Of a stretch of 64,000 bases of DNA, positions 28,944 to 39,202 are shown one piece after another; the first letter of the stretch is position 1, and each line of letters opens with the position of its first letter. The notes below the pieces were generated by a model. That model ran no database searches. It worked only from the letters and a program-made list of their open reading frames with translations, and was not told the DNA's origin. Origin of the DNA: Citrobacter gillenii (GTDB lineage Bacteria > Pseudomonadota > Gammaproteobacteria > Enterobacterales > Enterobacteriaceae); contig NZ_SUQN01000002.1 of NCBI RefSeq assembly GCF_013337685.1, positions 496,001-560,000 on the forward strand, written 5' to 3'. The position numbers and the translations under genes were made by a program.

Positions 28944-28970
28944 AAAAAGGCGCCCTAAAGGCGCCTTTTT
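28944..28970 (+). terminator. Intrinsic terminator of the tRNA operon
   Basis: AAAAAGGCGCC (28944-28954), loop CTAAA, then GGCGCCTTTTT (28960-28970). It may work on both strands. Confidence 0.93.
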
Positions 28971-28989
28971 GCTATGTACGGAATTCAAA

Positions 28990-29011
28990 GATTCGAACCT
29001 GCAGCAGGTTC
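28990..29011. repeat. Inverted fragment of the tRNA-Lys T arm
   Basis: GATTCGAACCTGC (28990-29002) is the exact reverse complement of the T-arm stretch GCAGGTTCGAATC of the upstream tRNA-Lys genes, and abuts GCAGGTTCG in direct orientation, forming a palindrome. It looks like debris of a tRNA copy or of an integration event. Confidence 0.5.
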
Positions 29012-29080
29012 GGGTCGCCAGTCGCCATCCGGCATTGTCCAACGCAATTATTGTGACTTTTTTACGCCAATCCGCTATCT

Positions 29081-29098
29081 TGTTTAGCATATAAAACA
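29081..29098. promoter_or_regulatory. NadR operator upstream of nadA
   Basis: TGTTTA-N6-AAAACA differs by one base from the NadR palindrome TGTTTA-N6-TAAACA. NadR represses nadA-pnuC when NAD is plentiful in enterobacteria. Confidence 0.8.
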
Positions 29099-29171
29099 AA
29101 TCTAACCGATTATGGCGTACGTCACGCTTTTACTCGGTTATTTCGTTAAGCCAGTAAAACGAGAAAGCATG

Positions 29172-30215
29172 ATGAGCGTGATGTTTGACCCTGAAGCCGC
29201 AATTTATCCGTTTCCGCCTAAGCCGCTGCCGCTGAGCGAAGATGAAAAACAATTTTATCGCGAGAAAATCAAACGCCTGCTAAAAGAGCGCGATGCTGTG
29301 ATGGTGGCGCACTATTATACCGACCCAGAGATCCAACAGCTGGCTGAGGAAACCGGTGGATGCATTTCTGACTCGCTGGAGATGGCGCGGTTTGGCTCAA
29401 AGCATTCGGCCTCTACGCTGCTGGTGGCTGGGGTCCGATTTATGGGCGAAACGGCTAAAATCCTCAGCCCGGAAAAGACCATTTTGATGCCAACGCTGCA
29501 GGCGGAATGTTCCTTAGACCTGGGCTGTCCAATCGACGCATTCAGTGCATTTTGCGATTCGCATCCTGACCGTACCGTCGTGGTGTATGCCAACACGTCG
29601 GCGGCAGTGAAAGCGCGTGCGGACTGGGTGGTGACATCCAGCATTGCGGTTGAACTTATTGAGCACCTGGATAGTTTAGGTGAAAAAATCATCTGGGCTC
29701 CGGACAAGCATCTGGGCAACTACGTGCAAAAACAGACCGGAGCCGATGTTCTTTGTTGGCAAGGGGCCTGTATCGTCCATGACGAATTCAAAACACAGGC
29801 ATTAACGCGCATGAAAGGGTTATATCCCGACGCAGCCGTGCTGGTACACCCTGAATCGCCTCAATCAATAGTCGATATGGCCGATGCCGTGGGGTCGACG
29901 AGTCAGCTCATCAACGCGGCAAAAACGTTACCGCATAAGCAGCTTATCGTGGCGACTGACCGGGGTATTTTTTACAAAATGCAGCAGGCTGTGCCGGACA
30001 AAGAGTTGCTTGAAGCCCCGACGGCCGGCGAGGGGGCAACCTGTCGCAGCTGTGCGCATTGCCCGTGGATGGCGATGAACGGCCTCAAAGCGATTGCAGA
30101 GGGCCTTGAGCAAGGTGGGGCAGCCCATGAGATACAGGTTGATGACGCGCTGCGAGAAGGGGCACTATTGCCGTTAAACCGCATGCTGGAATTTGCGGCT
30201 ACACTACGAGCTTAA
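29172..30215 (+). CDS. nadA: Quinolinate synthase
   Basis: 347 residues from ATG 29172 (an ATG three bases earlier is also possible). It condenses iminoaspartate with dihydroxyacetone phosphate to quinolinate, the first pyridine in NAD synthesis. The three cluster cysteines of the oxygen-sensitive [4Fe-4S] enzyme are present in [21 protein letters not shown] and the C-terminal [10 protein letters not shown]. The gene pairs with pnuC 25 bases downstream under a NadR operator. Confidence 0.96.
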   Translation: MSVMFDPEAAIYPFPPKPLPLSEDEKQFYREKIKRLLKERDAVMVAHYYTDPEIQQLAEETGGCISDSLEMARFGSKHSASTLLVAGVRFMGETAKILSPEKTILMPTLQAECSLDLGCPIDAFSAFCDSHPDRTVVVYANTSAAVKARADWVVTSSIAVELIEHLDSLGEKIIWAPDKHLGNYVQKQTGADVLCWQGACIVHDEFKTQALTRMKGLYPDAAVLVHPESPQSIVDMADAVGSTSQLINAAKTLPHKQLIVATDRGIFYKMQQAVPDKELLEAPTAGEGATCRSCAHCPWMAMNGLKAIAEGLEQGGAAHEIQVDDALREGALLPLNRMLEFAATLRA

Positions 30216-30240
30216 ATAAATTATTGCTCTGGGGGAAAAG

Positions 30241-30960
30241 ATGGATTTTTTTAGCACGCAGAATATTTTGGTTCATATCCCGATTGGCGCGGGGGGATAC
30301 GACCTGTCATGGATTGAAGCAGTGGGGACCGTTGCCGGTTTACTGTGCATTGGTTTGGCAAGCCTTGAGAAAATCAGCAACTACGTCTTTGGTCTGATAA
30401 ACGTCACGCTGTTTGCGATCATCTTCTTTCAGATCCAACTCTACGCCAGCCTGTTATTACAGGTGTTCTTTTTTGCCGCCAATATCTACGGCTGGTATGC
30501 CTGGTCCCGACAAACCAGCCAACATGAGGCTGAGCTGAAAATTCGCTGGCTGCCGTTGCCGAAAGCGCTAAGTTGGCTGGCGGCTTGCGTGGTGGCGATT
30601 GGTCTGATGACGGTATTTATCGATCCGGTCTTCGCGTTTCTGACCCGTATGGCCGTGAACATTATGCAAGGGCTGGGATTACAGGTTGCCGCACCTGAGT
30701 TGCAACCCGATGCATTCCCGTTCTGGGATTCCTGCATGATGGTGCTGTCGATTGCGGCGATGATCCTGATGACGCGGAAATACGTCGAAAACTGGCTGCT
30801 GTGGGTGATCATTAACGTCATCAGCGTGGTGATCTTCGCCCTGCAAGGTGTGTATGCGATGTCGCTGGAATACATGATCCTCACCGTTATTGCGCTTAAC
30901 GGCAGCAGGATGTGGATGAACAGCGCGCGCGAACGTGGCTCACGCGCGCTCTCCCATTAG
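30241..30960 (+). CDS. pnuC: Nicotinamide riboside transporter
   Basis: 239 residues, about seven membrane helices, with the WxxW-type stretch [10 protein letters not shown] and [31 protein letters not shown] typical of PnuC. It takes up nicotinamide riboside by facilitated diffusion, trapped by NadR kinase. Its last four bases overlap the convergent zitB stop, so the two mRNAs are antisense at their ends. Confidence 0.95.
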   Translation: MDFFSTQNILVHIPIGAGGYDLSWIEAVGTVAGLLCIGLASLEKISNYVFGLINVTLFAIIFFQIQLYASLLLQVFFFAANIYGWYAWSRQTSQHEAELKIRWLPLPKALSWLAACVVAIGLMTVFIDPVFAFLTRMAVNIMQGLGLQVAAPELQPDAFPFWDSCMMVLSIAAMILMTRKYVENWLLWVIINVISVVIFALQGVYAMSLEYMILTVIALNGSRMWMNSARERGSRALSH

Positions 30961-31898
30961 TGATGGTGATGTGAATGGCCGGACAGTCCCTGATACAGGT
31001 GGCAGTCCGGCCCGTTGCATGGCTGATATTCCATCTGGATCGTTGCGTGTTCAATCTGATAATGATGCGTCAGGAAATGTTGAATGCGTTCCAGTAATGC
31101 GTCGTGATCGTGCGGGGGAACCACCTGCACATGTAGCGTCATCACCGGTTTTTCACCCACCATCCAGACGTGCACATGGTGCACGTTGCGAACTTCAGGA
31201 ATATCCCGGCTGAGGTGGCGCTGTAGCGCGGGAATATCCAGTGACAGCGGTGCGCCTTCGAGTAATTCGTTCACGCTATCTTTCAATAACCGCCAGGCGC
31301 TACGCAGTACCAGCACGGAAACCAGAATCGACAGGATCGGATCCGCTGGCGTCCAGCCGGTCCAGATGATGATCAACGCCGCGATGATCGCGCCAACCGA
31401 CCCCAGTAAATCGCCCATTACGTGCAAGGCCGCGGCGCGAACATTGAGGTTCTTCTCCTCGCTCCCGCGATGCAGCACCCAAAAGGCAAGAACGTTAGCC
31501 AGTAAACCTGCCACGGCAATCACCATCATCATGCCGCCAGCTACCGGTCGTGGGGTATAGAAGCGCTCTATCGCCTCCCAGACGATTAAAATGGTGATCA
31601 CCACTAGCGCGATAGCGTTCACAAACGCGGCCAGCGTCGTGAGCCTCAGCCAGCCGAACGTGTGTCGGATGGTCGGCGGTCGGCGAGCAAACCTGACAGC
31701 CAGCAGTGCAAAAAGCAGAGCGGCTGCATCTGTCAGCATATGGCCGGCGTCCGCCAGCAGCGCCAGCGAGCCTGACAGGATCCCGCCGACCACCTCCACG
31801 AACATAAATCCCGCCGTAATGCAGAAGGCGAACAGCAGTCGACGGGCGTTATTATCTTTGGGCAGGTCAGGGGAAGTGGGGGTATGTGAGTGCGCCAT
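30957..31898 (-). CDS. zitB: Zinc exporter ZitB (cation diffusion facilitator)
   Basis: 313 residues, six membrane helices and a cytoplasmic ferredoxin-like domain. Zinc-site motifs HxxxD occur in TM2 ([10 protein letters not shown]) and TM5 ([10 protein letters not shown]). His-rich tails at both ends (MAHSHT; GHSHHHH) are usual. It exports Zn(II) by proton antiport from the cytoplasm. Confidence 0.95.
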   Translation of the reverse strand: MAHSHTPTSPDLPKDNNARRLLFAFCITAGFMFVEVVGGILSGSLALLADAGHMLTDAAALLFALLAVRFARRPPTIRHTFGWLRLTTLAAFVNAIALVVITILIVWEAIERFYTPRPVAGGMMMVIAVAGLLANVLAFWVLHRGSEEKNLNVRAAALHVMGDLLGSVGAIIAALIIIWTGWTPADPILSILVSVLVLRSAWRLLKDSVNELLEGAPLSLDIPALQRHLSRDIPEVRNVHHVHVWMVGEKPVMTLHVQVVPPHDHDALLERIQHFLTHHYQIEHATIQMEYQPCNGPDCHLYQGLSGHSHHHH

Positions 31899-31965
31899 AA
31901 TGTCATCCCTTTGTTATTCTCATCATTACTGTATGACATCATACCGGGTTTGGGCTGACAAAATT

Positions 31966-31988
31966 AAAAAGGAGAGCTTTTGCTCTCC
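31966..31988 (-). terminator. Intrinsic terminator of ybgS
   Basis: On the minus strand GGAGAGC-AAAA-GCTCTCC is followed by TTTTT. It lies 23 bases past the ybgS stop. Confidence 0.85.
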
Positions 31989-32011
31989 CGTTATTAGCCA
32001 TATTTTTAGCT

Positions 32012-32386
32012 TTACTGGGTGGTGCCGTCGGTTTTGGTGTCTACGTCATTGTTGATACCGTTTCCGGTCTCTACCTTCTTGTTGATATCCGGACAACGAC
32101 CGTCTTTGCACATTGAGTTTTTGTGCATCTCGTCTTTGGTCATCCCTTCATGATTCATTGATGAGCCGTTCGGATGGAGCATGGTGCCGCCCGAATTAAC
32201 GTTGTTGTTGTCGACATTATTCGGTGCCACGTTCTCGCGTGCGTCCGGTGCGGTTTGCCCGGCATCCGCCGAAGAATTCGCCTGACCGTTATTTGACTGC
32301 GTGTTTGCGTCTGCAGCCAACGCCCCGCCGCTGGCGAGGCTAAGAGTGGCAGTAAGAAAGAGTGAGGCCAGCTTTGTCATTTGCAT
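32012..32386 (-). CDS. ybgS: YbgS, small exported Asn/Asp-rich protein
   Basis: 124 residues with a signal peptide ([20 protein letters not shown] then GALA-A) and a low-complexity mature part rich in Asn, Asp and Gly, containing two cysteines in [14 protein letters not shown]. The family is restricted to enterobacteria and its function is unknown. CAGGAG six bases before the ATG supports the start. Divergent from aroG. Confidence 0.9.
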   Translation of the reverse strand: MQMTKLASLFLTATLSLASGGALAADANTQSNNGQANSSADAGQTAPDARENVAPNNVDNNNVNSGGTMLHPNGSSMNHEGMTKDEMHKNSMCKDGRCPDINKKVETGNGINNDVDTKTDGTTQ

Positions 32387-32703
32387 AATATGCTCCTGTT
32401 ATGGTCGATATGTCGGATAACCTCTTCCAACAGTGCATGTGCCAGTTAAATCCTCAGAAGGTAGTTAACTATTTCAGTATGAAAATTAAAACCAGCATAG
32501 AATATTGAAATTAATAAAAAAATAAGCTGTTGCAGTTATAAATTGTAGTTTGGATCTCGTTTATCGCTACTTTATTGCGTTTTTTTGGCTTATTCCAGGA
32601 TTAATCCGTCCAAAGTGTAAAACCCCGTTTACACTTTATAACTGAAGATATAGATTGGAGGGATTGCATTCATTTATATAAGTATGGCAACGCTGGAATA
32701 ATC
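32387..32703. other. Divergent promoter region ybgS/aroG
   Basis: About 317 AT-rich bases without a gene. Apart from the TyrR box at 32616-32633 I find no further defined operators. Confidence 0.5.
32616..32633. promoter_or_regulatory. TyrR box upstream of aroG
   Basis: TGTAAA-ACCCCG-TTTACA is a perfect strong TyrR box. TyrR with phenylalanine represses aroG in E. coli. It lies 71 bases before the start codon. Confidence 0.88.
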
Positions 32704-33756
32704 ATGAATTATCAGAACGACGATTTACGCATTAAAGAGATCAACGAGTTACTCCCCCCGGTCGCACTGCTGGAAAAATTCCCTGCTACTGAAAATGCCG
32801 CAAATACGGTTGCTCACGCCCGCAAAGCGATTCATAAAATTCTGAAAGGCAGCGACGATCGCTTACTGGTTGTGATCGGGCCGTGCTCGATTCATGATCC
32901 GGCAGCCGCCAAAGACTATGCCGCTCGCCTGCTGGCGCTGCGTGATGAGCTTAAAGACGAGCTTGAAATTGTCATGCGCGTCTATTTTGAAAAGCCGCGT
33001 ACCACCGTAGGCTGGAAGGGGCTGATCAACGATCCGCATATGGATAACAGCTTCCAGATCAACGATGGCCTGCGCATAGCGCGTAAGTTGCTGCTGGATA
33101 TTAACGACAGCGGCTTGCCAGCAGCGGGTGAATTCCTTGATATGATCACCCCACAGTACCTGGCCGATCTGATGAGCTGGGGGGCGATCGGCGCACGTAC
33201 GACGGAGTCCCAGGTTCACCGTGAGCTGGCGTCCGGTCTTTCCTGCCCGGTTGGCTTTAAAAACGGGACTGACGGTACGATCAAAGTGGCCATTGATGCC
33301 ATCAACGCCGCTGGCGCGCCGCACTGTTTCCTGTCGGTGACCAAATGGGGTCATTCAGCCATTGTGAATACCAGTGGTAATGGTGACTGCCATATCATTC
33401 TGCGCGGTGGTAAAGAGCCGAACTACAGTGCTCAGCACGTTGCAGACGTGAAGGAAGGGCTGGTTAAAGCAGGTCTGTCCCCGCAGGTGATGATTGACTT
33501 TAGCCATGCAAACTCCAGCAAGCAGTTTAAAAAGCAGATGGATGTCGCGAAAGACGTTTGCGGACAGGTTGCTGGCGGTGAGAAAGCGATTATTGGCGTG
33601 ATGATTGAAAGTCATCTGGTTGAAGGTAATCAGAATCCGGATAGCGGCGAGCCGCTGACCTACGGTAAGAGCATTACCGATGCCTGCATTGGCTGGGAAG
33701 ATACTGATGCGGTGTTACGCCAGTTGGCAAACGCGGTCAAAACGCGTCGCGGCTAA
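32704..33756 (+). CDS. aroG: 3-deoxy-7-phosphoheptulonate (DAHP) synthase, Phe-sensitive
   Basis: 350 residues, normal length for the class I-alpha enzyme. It condenses phosphoenolpyruvate and erythrose 4-phosphate in the first step of aromatic synthesis. Seen motifs: VVIGPCSIHDPAAAKDYA (metal-binding Cys), RVYFEKPRTTVGWKG, and MIDFSHANSSKQ. Its position between ybgS and gpmA and the TyrR box identify it as aroG rather than aroF or aroH. Confidence 0.96.
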   Translation: MNYQNDDLRIKEINELLPPVALLEKFPATENAANTVAHARKAIHKILKGSDDRLLVVIGPCSIHDPAAAKDYAARLLALRDELKDELEIVMRVYFEKPRTTVGWKGLINDPHMDNSFQINDGLRIARKLLLDINDSGLPAAGEFLDMITPQYLADLMSWGAIGARTTESQVHRELASGLSCPVGFKNGTDGTIKVAIDAINAAGAPHCFLSVTKWGHSAIVNTSGNGDCHIILRGGKEPNYSAQHVADVKEGLVKAGLSPQVMIDFSHANSSKQFKKQMDVAKDVCGQVAGGEKAIIGVMIESHLVEGNQNPDSGEPLTYGKSITDACIGWEDTDAVLRQLANAVKTRRG

Positions 33757-33765
33757 CCGAGTCTC

Positions 33766-33795
33766 GTAGGCCTGATAAGCGTAGCGCCATCAGGC
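33766..33795. repeat. REP element after aroG
   Basis: GTAGGCCTGATAAGC then GTAGCGCCATCAGGC, the standard REP palindrome, nine bases after the aroG stop. Confidence 0.85.
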
Positions 33796-33829
33796 TTTTC
33801 TGCGCAGACTGCCTGGTAGCGGCGAAATA

Positions 33830-33858
33830 AAAAAAGCGCGGATAATCCGCGCTTTTTT
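33830..33858. terminator. Bidirectional terminator between aroG and gpmA
   Basis: AAAAAAGCGCGGA and TCCGCGCTTTTTT form a stem flanked by A and T runs, serving the convergent aroG and gpmA. Confidence 0.92.
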
Positions 33859-33874
33859 ATATTCAGCGAAGAAA

Positions 33875-34627
33875 TTACTTCGCTTTACCCTGGTTGGCAA
33901 CGGCGGCCGCTTTTGCCGCGATCTCGTCAGCATTACCCAGATAGTAACGTTTGATCGGCTTGAAGTTTTCGTCGAACTCATACACCAGCGGTACGCCGGT
34001 CGGAATGTTCAGTTCCAGAATTTCATCTTCGCCCATGTTATCCAGGTATTTAACCAGCGCACGCAGGGAGTTACCGTGAGCAGCGATAATCACGCGCTCA
34101 CCGCTTTTCATGCGCGGCAGAATGGTTTCGTTCCAGTAAGGGATAACACGCTCGATGGTCAGCGCCAGGCTTTCGGTAACCGGCAGCTCTTTGTCAGTGA
34201 GTTGAGCATAACGCGGATCGTGCCCCGGATAGCGCTCGTCATCTTTGGTCAGCTCCGGCGGTGTTACCGCGAAGCCACGACGCCATTGTTTAACCTGCTC
34301 GTCACCGTATTTTTCAGCGGTTTCGGCTTTGTTCAGACCCTGCAGAGCGCCGTAATGACGTTCGTTCAGCTTCCAGGATTTTTCAACCGGAAGCCACGCT
34401 TGATCCAGTTCATCCAGTACGTTCCACAGGGTGTGGATGGCACGTTTGAGCACAGAAGTGTAAGCAAAATCGAAGCTGTAGCCTTCCTCTCGCAGCAGTT
34501 TGCCCGCCGCTTTTGCTTCGCCTACGCCTTTCTCGGACAGATCAACATCGTACCAACCGGTAAAGCGGTTTTCGTTGTTCCACTGACTTTCACCGTGACG
34601 TACCAGAACCAGCTTAGTTACAGCCAT
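33875..34627 (-). CDS. gpmA: 2,3-bisphosphoglycerate-dependent phosphoglycerate mutase
   Basis: 250 residues from ATG 34627. It interconverts 3- and 2-phosphoglycerate in glycolysis. The RHG motif [12 protein letters not shown] near the N terminus carries the phosphorylated His, with Glu in [11 protein letters not shown] and a second His in [13 protein letters not shown]. Seven extra in-frame residues upstream are not needed. A Fur-like site precedes it. Confidence 0.97.
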   Translation of the reverse strand: MAVTKLVLVRHGESQWNNENRFTGWYDVDLSEKGVGEAKAAGKLLREEGYSFDFAYTSVLKRAIHTLWNVLDELDQAWLPVEKSWKLNERHYGALQGLNKAETAEKYGDEQVKQWRRGFAVTPPELTKDDERYPGHDPRYAQLTDKELPVTESLALTIERVIPYWNETILPRMKSGERVIIAAHGNSLRALVKYLDNMGEDEILELNIPTGVPLVYEFDENFKPIKRYYLGNADEIAAKAAAVANQGKAK

Positions 34628-34654
34628 ACACTCACTCCTATAAACCATATTGAA

Positions 34655-34669
34655 TGATAATAGTTCTCA
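34655..34669. promoter_or_regulatory. Fur-like site upstream of gpmA
   Basis: TGATAAT-A-GTTCTCA fits the 7-1-7 Fur model (TGATAAT-N-ATTATCA) with a perfect left half and five of seven in the right. gpmA is known to be Fur-controlled in E. coli. Confidence 0.65.
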
Positions 34670-34810
34670 TTATATTGCCGTAATGCGTCAGCGGCAATGC
34701 TTACGCATAACCATAGCGAAAATAGCTGCACAGTGTAAGGTTCTTGTGAACTCAAGGTTGCGATTTTGGCTTTTGGTGGTGAGGCTTTGAGTAGGTTGGG
34801 GGAGGGCAAT

Positions 34811-34838
34811 AAACGACGAGCCCGATACTGGACTCGTC
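34811..34838 (-). terminator. Putative terminator of the gal operon
   Basis: On the minus strand GACGAG and CTCGTC pair around 12 bases and are followed by GTTTATTG, a weak U tract, 12 bases past the galM stop. Confidence 0.55.
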
Positions 34839-34849
34839 ATGGTTAGTCG

Positions 34850-35890
34850 TCAGGCCGGAATAAACCGGTATTCCGTCACGCTGGCGTACTCTTCGCCCGG
34901 GCGCAGGAAGCAGTCCGGCTGCGGCCATTCCGGATGGTTCGGGCTGTCCGGCAGAAACTCGCTTTCCAGCGCCAGACCTTGCCAGTCGGCGTACGCCTCT
35001 GGGCCACGGGACGGCGTGCCGCCGAGGAAATTCCCGGAGTAGAACTGCAAAGCCGGGGCCGAGGTGTAGACCTCCATCTGCAATTTTTCATCCTGCGACC
35101 ACAGCAGCGCGACCGGCTTACGGACATCACCTTGTGCCTGTAGCAGGAAAGCGTGATCGTAACCTTTTACGTGGCGCTGATCGTCATCGGTCAGAAATTC
35201 GCTGGCGATAACTTTTGGCGTACGGAAGTCAAAAGAAGTGCCCGCCACCGGCTTTAGGCCCTCGTGTGGGATACCCATCGCATCAACCGGCAGATACGTG
35301 TCGGCGAGGATCTGCAGCTTATGCTGGCGGACATCGGTTTTATCACCGTCGAGGTTGAAATAAACGTGGTTGGTCAGATTCACCGGGCAGGGCTTATCGA
35401 CCGTCGCGCGATAGGTGATTGAAATGCGATTGTCGTCGGTCAGGCGATACTGCGCTGTCGCGCAAAGGTGGCCTGGGAAACCCTGGTCGCCATCGTCAGA
35501 GGTCAGTGCGAACAGCACCTGACGATCATTCTGATTCACTATCTGCCAGCGACGTTTATCGAAACCGTCCGGCCCGCCGTGCAGCTGGTTTTCACCCTGG
35601 CTTGGCAGTAATTCAATGGTTTCACCAGCGAAGGTGTAACGGCTGTTGGCGATACGGTTCGCGTAGCGGCCAATCGATGCCCCCAGAAACGCAGCCTGAT
35701 CAGGATATTGCTCCGGGCTGGCGCAGCCGAGCAATGCTTCACGCACGCTACCATCGCTCAGAGGAATGCGGGCCGACAACAGCGTTGCGCCCCAGTCCAT
35801 CAGGTTGACCACCATCCCTGCGTCATTACGCAGGGTCAGCAGACGAAACGGCTGGCCATCGGGGGCCATGACGGGAATTTCGTTTAGCAC
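34850..35890 (-). CDS. galM: Aldose 1-epimerase (mutarotase)
   Basis: 346 residues, a beta-sandwich galactose mutarotase. It converts beta- to alpha-D-galactose ahead of GalK. Catalytic features: [10 protein letters not shown], the HGG of [20 protein letters not shown] with its His, and the Glu in [16 protein letters not shown]. Last gene of galETKM; its start overlaps the galK stop by seven bases. Confidence 0.96.
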   Translation of the reverse strand: MLNEIPVMAPDGQPFRLLTLRNDAGMVVNLMDWGATLLSARIPLSDGSVREALLGCASPEQYPDQAAFLGASIGRYANRIANSRYTFAGETIELLPSQGENQLHGGPDGFDKRRWQIVNQNDRQVLFALTSDDGDQGFPGHLCATAQYRLTDDNRISITYRATVDKPCPVNLTNHVYFNLDGDKTDVRQHKLQILADTYLPVDAMGIPHEGLKPVAGTSFDFRTPKVIASEFLTDDDQRHVKGYDHAFLLQAQGDVRKPVALLWSQDEKLQMEVYTSAPALQFYSGNFLGGTPSRGPEAYADWQGLALESEFLPDSPNHPEWPQPDCFLRPGEEYASVTEYRFIPA

Positions 35891-37032
35891 TGTCCGGCTC
35901 CTTGTGAAGGTTTACACACATAGAAGGTTTCTTTGATACCGGTTTTCACTTCGTACTGCGCAGCGACAGCCTGCTGTACCGCAGGAACCAACGCTTCAGG
36001 GATCAGCGCCACAATGCAGCCGCCGAAGCCGCCGCCGGTCATGCGCACGCCGCCCTGGGAGCCGATGGTCGCTTTGACGATCTCCACCAGGGTATCAATT
36101 TGCGGCACGGTAATTTCAAAGTCATCGCGCATGGAGGCGTGAGATTCCGCCATCAACTGGCCCATGCGCAGAAGGTCACCTTTTGCCAGGGCATCAGCGG
36201 CTTCCACGGTACGGGCATTTTCGGTGATCACGTGGCGGACGCGTTTGGCGACGATCGGGTCCAACTCATGGGCGACGGCGTTGAATGCCTCAAGGCTGAC
36301 ATCACGCAGCGCGGGCTGCTGGAAGAAGCGCGCGCCGGTTTCGCACTGCTCGCGACGGGTGTTGTACTCACTGCCGACCAGCGTACGCTTAAAGTTGCTG
36401 TTAATGATCACCACGGCGACGCCCTCAGGCATGGAGACCGCTTTGGTACCCAGCGTACGGCAGTCGATCAGTAGCGCATGATCTTTCTTGCCCAGCGCAG
36501 AAATCAGCTGATCCATGATGCCGCAGTTGCAACCGACGAACTGGTTTTCGGCTTCCTGACCGTTCAGGGCAATCTGCGCGCCGTCGAGCGGCAGGTGATA
36601 AAGCTGCTGGAATACGGTGCCGACCGCCACTTCCAGCGACGCTGAGGAGCTTAAGCCAGCGCCCTGCGGTACATTGCCGCTGATCACCAGATCGGCACCG
36701 CCAAAGGCGCTATTACGCTTTTGCAGGTGTTTTACCACGCCGCGGACATAGTTCGACCACTGCTGGCTGTCATGGGCGATAATCGGCGCGTCGAGAGAAA
36801 ACTCATCAACCTGATTCTCGTAGTCAGCGGCAATCACGCGCACGATGCGATCGTCACGCGTCGCACAGCTGATCACGGTTTGGTAGTCGATGGCGCAAGG
36901 CAGAACGAAGCCGTCGTTATAGTCGGTATGTTCGCCAATCAGGTTGACGCGACCGGGCGCCTGAATCGTATGGGTGGCAGGGTAGCCAAATGTTTCAGCA
37001 AACAGAGATTGTGTTTTTTCTTTCAGACTCAT
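35884..37032 (-). CDS. galK: Galactokinase
   Basis: 382 residues, GHMP kinase fold. It phosphorylates alpha-D-galactose with ATP. Signatures: [19 protein letters not shown] (galactose-binding), [18 protein letters not shown] (ATP loop) and [15 protein letters not shown]. Three bases separate it from galT upstream. Confidence 0.97.
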   Translation of the reverse strand: MSLKEKTQSLFAETFGYPATHTIQAPGRVNLIGEHTDYNDGFVLPCAIDYQTVISCATRDDRIVRVIAADYENQVDEFSLDAPIIAHDSQQWSNYVRGVVKHLQKRNSAFGGADLVISGNVPQGAGLSSSASLEVAVGTVFQQLYHLPLDGAQIALNGQEAENQFVGCNCGIMDQLISALGKKDHALLIDCRTLGTKAVSMPEGVAVVIINSNFKRTLVGSEYNTRREQCETGARFFQQPALRDVSLEAFNAVAHELDPIVAKRVRHVITENARTVEAADALAKGDLLRMGQLMAESHASMRDDFEITVPQIDTLVEIVKATIGSQGGVRMTGGGFGGCIVALIPEALVPAVQQAVAAQYEVKTGIKETFYVCKPSQGAGQC

Positions 37033-37035
37033 TTT

Positions 37036-38082
37036 TTAAACTCCGGATTCGCGAAAATGGATGTCACTGACCGCACGCAAACGCTCGGCGGCTTGTTCTG
37101 CCGTCAGGTCGCGCTGGGTTTCCGCCAGCATTTCATAACCGACCATAAATTTACGCACGGTCGCGGAACGCAGCAGGGGCGGATAAAAATGCGCGTGCAG
37201 CTGCCAGTGTTGATTCTCTTCGCCATTAAACGGTGCGCCGTGCCAGCCCATGGAATAAGGGAAAGAACACTGGAACAGATTGTCGTAACGGCTGGTCAGT
37301 TTCTTCAGCGCCAGCGCCAGGTCGGCACGCTGCGCGTCGGTCAAATCGGTAATACGCAGCACATGTGCTTTAGGCAGTAGCAGCGTTTCAAACGGCCATG
37401 CCGCCCAGTAAGGCACGACCGCCAGCCAGTGCTCGGTTTCCACCACCGTGCGGCTGCCGTCTGCCTGTTCACGCTGGACGTAATCGACCAGCATCGGTTT
37501 GCCTTGCTCAGCGAAATAGTCTTTTTGCAGGCGGTCTTCACGCTCTGCTTCATTGGGCAGGAAGCTATTGGCCCAAATCTGACCGTGCGGATGTGGGTTC
37601 GAACACCCCATCGCTGCGCCTTTATTTTCAAACACTTGTACCCAGGGATAGGTTTTCCCCAGATCGGCCGTTTGTGTCTGCCACGTTTTCACAATCTCCG
37701 TCAGCGCAGGCACGCTGAGTTCCGGCAGCGTTTTGCTGTGATCGGGTGAGAAGCAAATGACACGGCTGGTTCCACGTGCACTCTGACAGCGCATCAACGG
37801 ATCGTGACTGTCCGGTGCGTCCGGGGTGTCGGACATCAGCGCGGCAAAATCATTGGTAAAGACGTAGGTGCCGGTGTAATCCGGGTTTTTATCACCGGTT
37901 ACGCGCGTGTTACCTGCACACAGGAAGCAGTCCGGGTCATGTGCAGGGAGAACCTGCTTAGACGGTGTCTCCTGCGCCCCTTGCCAGGGGCGTTTGGCGC
38001 GATGTGGTGAGACGAGGATCCACTGCCCGGTAAGCGGGTTAAAGCGGCGGTGTGGATGATCGACAGGATTGAATTGCGTCAT
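37036..38082 (-). CDS. galT: Galactose-1-phosphate uridylyltransferase
   Basis: 348 residues, HIT superfamily. It exchanges UMP between UDP-glucose and galactose 1-phosphate. The active-site H-x-H-x-Q is in [11 protein letters not shown], and zinc-site cysteines in [10 protein letters not shown]. Second gene of the gal operon, nine bases after galE. Confidence 0.97.
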   Translation of the reverse strand: MTQFNPVDHPHRRFNPLTGQWILVSPHRAKRPWQGAQETPSKQVLPAHDPDCFLCAGNTRVTGDKNPDYTGTYVFTNDFAALMSDTPDAPDSHDPLMRCQSARGTSRVICFSPDHSKTLPELSVPALTEIVKTWQTQTADLGKTYPWVQVFENKGAAMGCSNPHPHGQIWANSFLPNEAEREDRLQKDYFAEQGKPMLVDYVQREQADGSRTVVETEHWLAVVPYWAAWPFETLLLPKAHVLRITDLTDAQRADLALALKKLTSRYDNLFQCSFPYSMGWHGAPFNGEENQHWQLHAHFYPPLLRSATVRKFMVGYEMLAETQRDLTAEQAAERLRAVSDIHFRESGV

Positions 38083-38091
38083 GACGTGTCC

Positions 38092-39108
38092 TTAATCCGA
38101 ATATCCTTGCGGATGGCGTGACTGCCAGTGCCAGGTGTCTTGTGCCATTTCGTCCAGCGTGCGGGTTACGCGCCAGTTTAATTCGCGATCGGCTTTGCTG
38201 GCATCTGCCCAGTAGGCGGGAAGATCGCCGTCACGACGCGGTGCAAAATGGTAGTTAATCGGTTTACCACAGGCTTTACTGAAGGCGTTGACCACGTCCA
38301 GTACGCTGCTGCCGACGCCCGCGCCGAGGTTATAAATATGCACACCTTGTTTACCCGCCAGTTTTTCCATAGCGACAACGTGCCCGTCGGCGAGATCCAT
38401 CACGTGGATGTAATCGCGAACGCCGGTACCATCTTCGGTAGGGTAGTCGTTGCCAAATACCGCAAGCGACTCGCGGCGGCCAACGGCAACTTGAGCAATG
38501 TAAGGCATCAGGTTGTTGGGAATGCCCTGCGGATCTTCGCCCATATCGCCTGACGGATGTGCGCCAACCGGGTTGAAGTAGCGCAGCAGCGCGATGCTCC
38601 ACTCTGGCTGGGCTTTTTGCAGATCGGTCAGGATCTGCTCGACCATCAGTTTGCTTTTGCCGTACGGGCTTTGCGGGGTTCCGGTTGGGAAGCTTTCAAC
38701 GTAAGGAATTTGCGGCTGATCGCCATAGACTGTGGCTGAGGAGCTGAAGATGAAGTTCTTGACGTTGGCGGCGCGCATCGCGTTTACCAGACGCAGGGTA
38801 CCGTTGACGTTGTTGTCGTAGTATTCCAGCGGTTTGGCAACAGACTCACCTACGGCCTTCAGACCGGCAAAGTGAATGACCGTATCAATGGCGTGATCGT
38901 GGAGAATTTCGGTGATCAGCGCTTCGTTGCGGATATCCCCTTCAATGAAGGTCGGATGCTTCGTGCCTAAACGCTCGATAACGGGCAGTACGCTGCGCTT
39001 ACTGTTGCAGAGGTTATCAAGGATCACTACGTCGTGACCGTTTTTCAGTAACTGCACGCACGTGTGGCTTCCGATGTAACCGCTACCACCTGTAACCAAT
39101 ACTCTCAT
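38092..39108 (-). CDS. galE: UDP-glucose 4-epimerase
   Basis: 338 residues from ATG 39108 (ACGGAGCGAATT upstream). It interconverts UDP-galactose and UDP-glucose. Extended short-chain dehydrogenase fold with NAD loop MRVLVTGGSGYIGSHT and catalytic Ser and Tyr-x-x-x-Lys (SSSATVYG; SPYGKSKLM). First gene of galETKM; the GalR internal operator lies within its first 40 bases. Confidence 0.97.
   Translation of the reverse strand: MRVLVTGGSGYIGSHTCVQLLKNGHDVVILDNLCNSKRSVLPVIERLGTKHPTFIEGDIRNEALITEILHDHAIDTVIHFAGLKAVGESVAKPLEYYDNNVNGTLRLVNAMRAANVKNFIFSSSATVYGDQPQIPYVESFPTGTPQSPYGKSKLMVEQILTDLQKAQPEWSIALLRYFNPVGAHPSGDMGEDPQGIPNNLMPYIAQVAVGRRESLAVFGNDYPTEDGTGVRDYIHVMDLADGHVVAMEKLAGKQGVHIYNLGAGVGSSVLDVVNAFSKACGKPINYHFAPRRDGDLPAYWADASKADRELNWRVTRTLDEMAQDTWHWQSRHPQGYSD
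39074..39089. promoter_or_regulatory. GalR/GalS internal operator O-I within galE
   Basis: On the gal strand GTGGTAGCGGTTACAT, the E. coli O-I sequence as I remember it. Its centre is 113 bases from the external operator, the spacing needed for the repression loop. Confidence 0.9.
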
Positions 39109-39144
39109 AATTCGCTCCGTTAAGCCTATGGTATGGAATGATCC

Positions 39145-39151
39145 TAGCATA
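39145..39151 (-). promoter_or_regulatory. gal promoter -10 element
   Basis: TATGCTA on the minus strand corresponds to the P2 -10 of the E. coli gal promoter. The adjacent P1 -10 region reads TAGGATC instead of TATGGTT, so the balance between the two promoters may differ. Confidence 0.6.
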
Positions 39152-39167
39152 ACAAAGATGCGAAAAG

Positions 39168-39183
39168 TGTGACATGGAATAAA
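39168..39183. promoter_or_regulatory. CRP site of the gal operon
   Basis: On the gal strand TTTAT-TCCATG-TCACA; one half is perfect, as in the E. coli gal CRP site that switches P1 and P2. Confidence 0.8.
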
Positions 39184-39186
39184 TTA

Positions 39187-39202
39187 GTGGAATCGTTTAC
39201 AC
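39187..39202. promoter_or_regulatory. GalR/GalS external operator O-E
   Basis: On the gal strand GTGTAAACGATTCCAC, the consensus GalR operator. Confidence 0.92.

Noticed and set aside
28861-29094. Open frames on both strands across the last tRNA-Lys
   Set aside because: They lie on a tRNA and its terminator and have no coding support.
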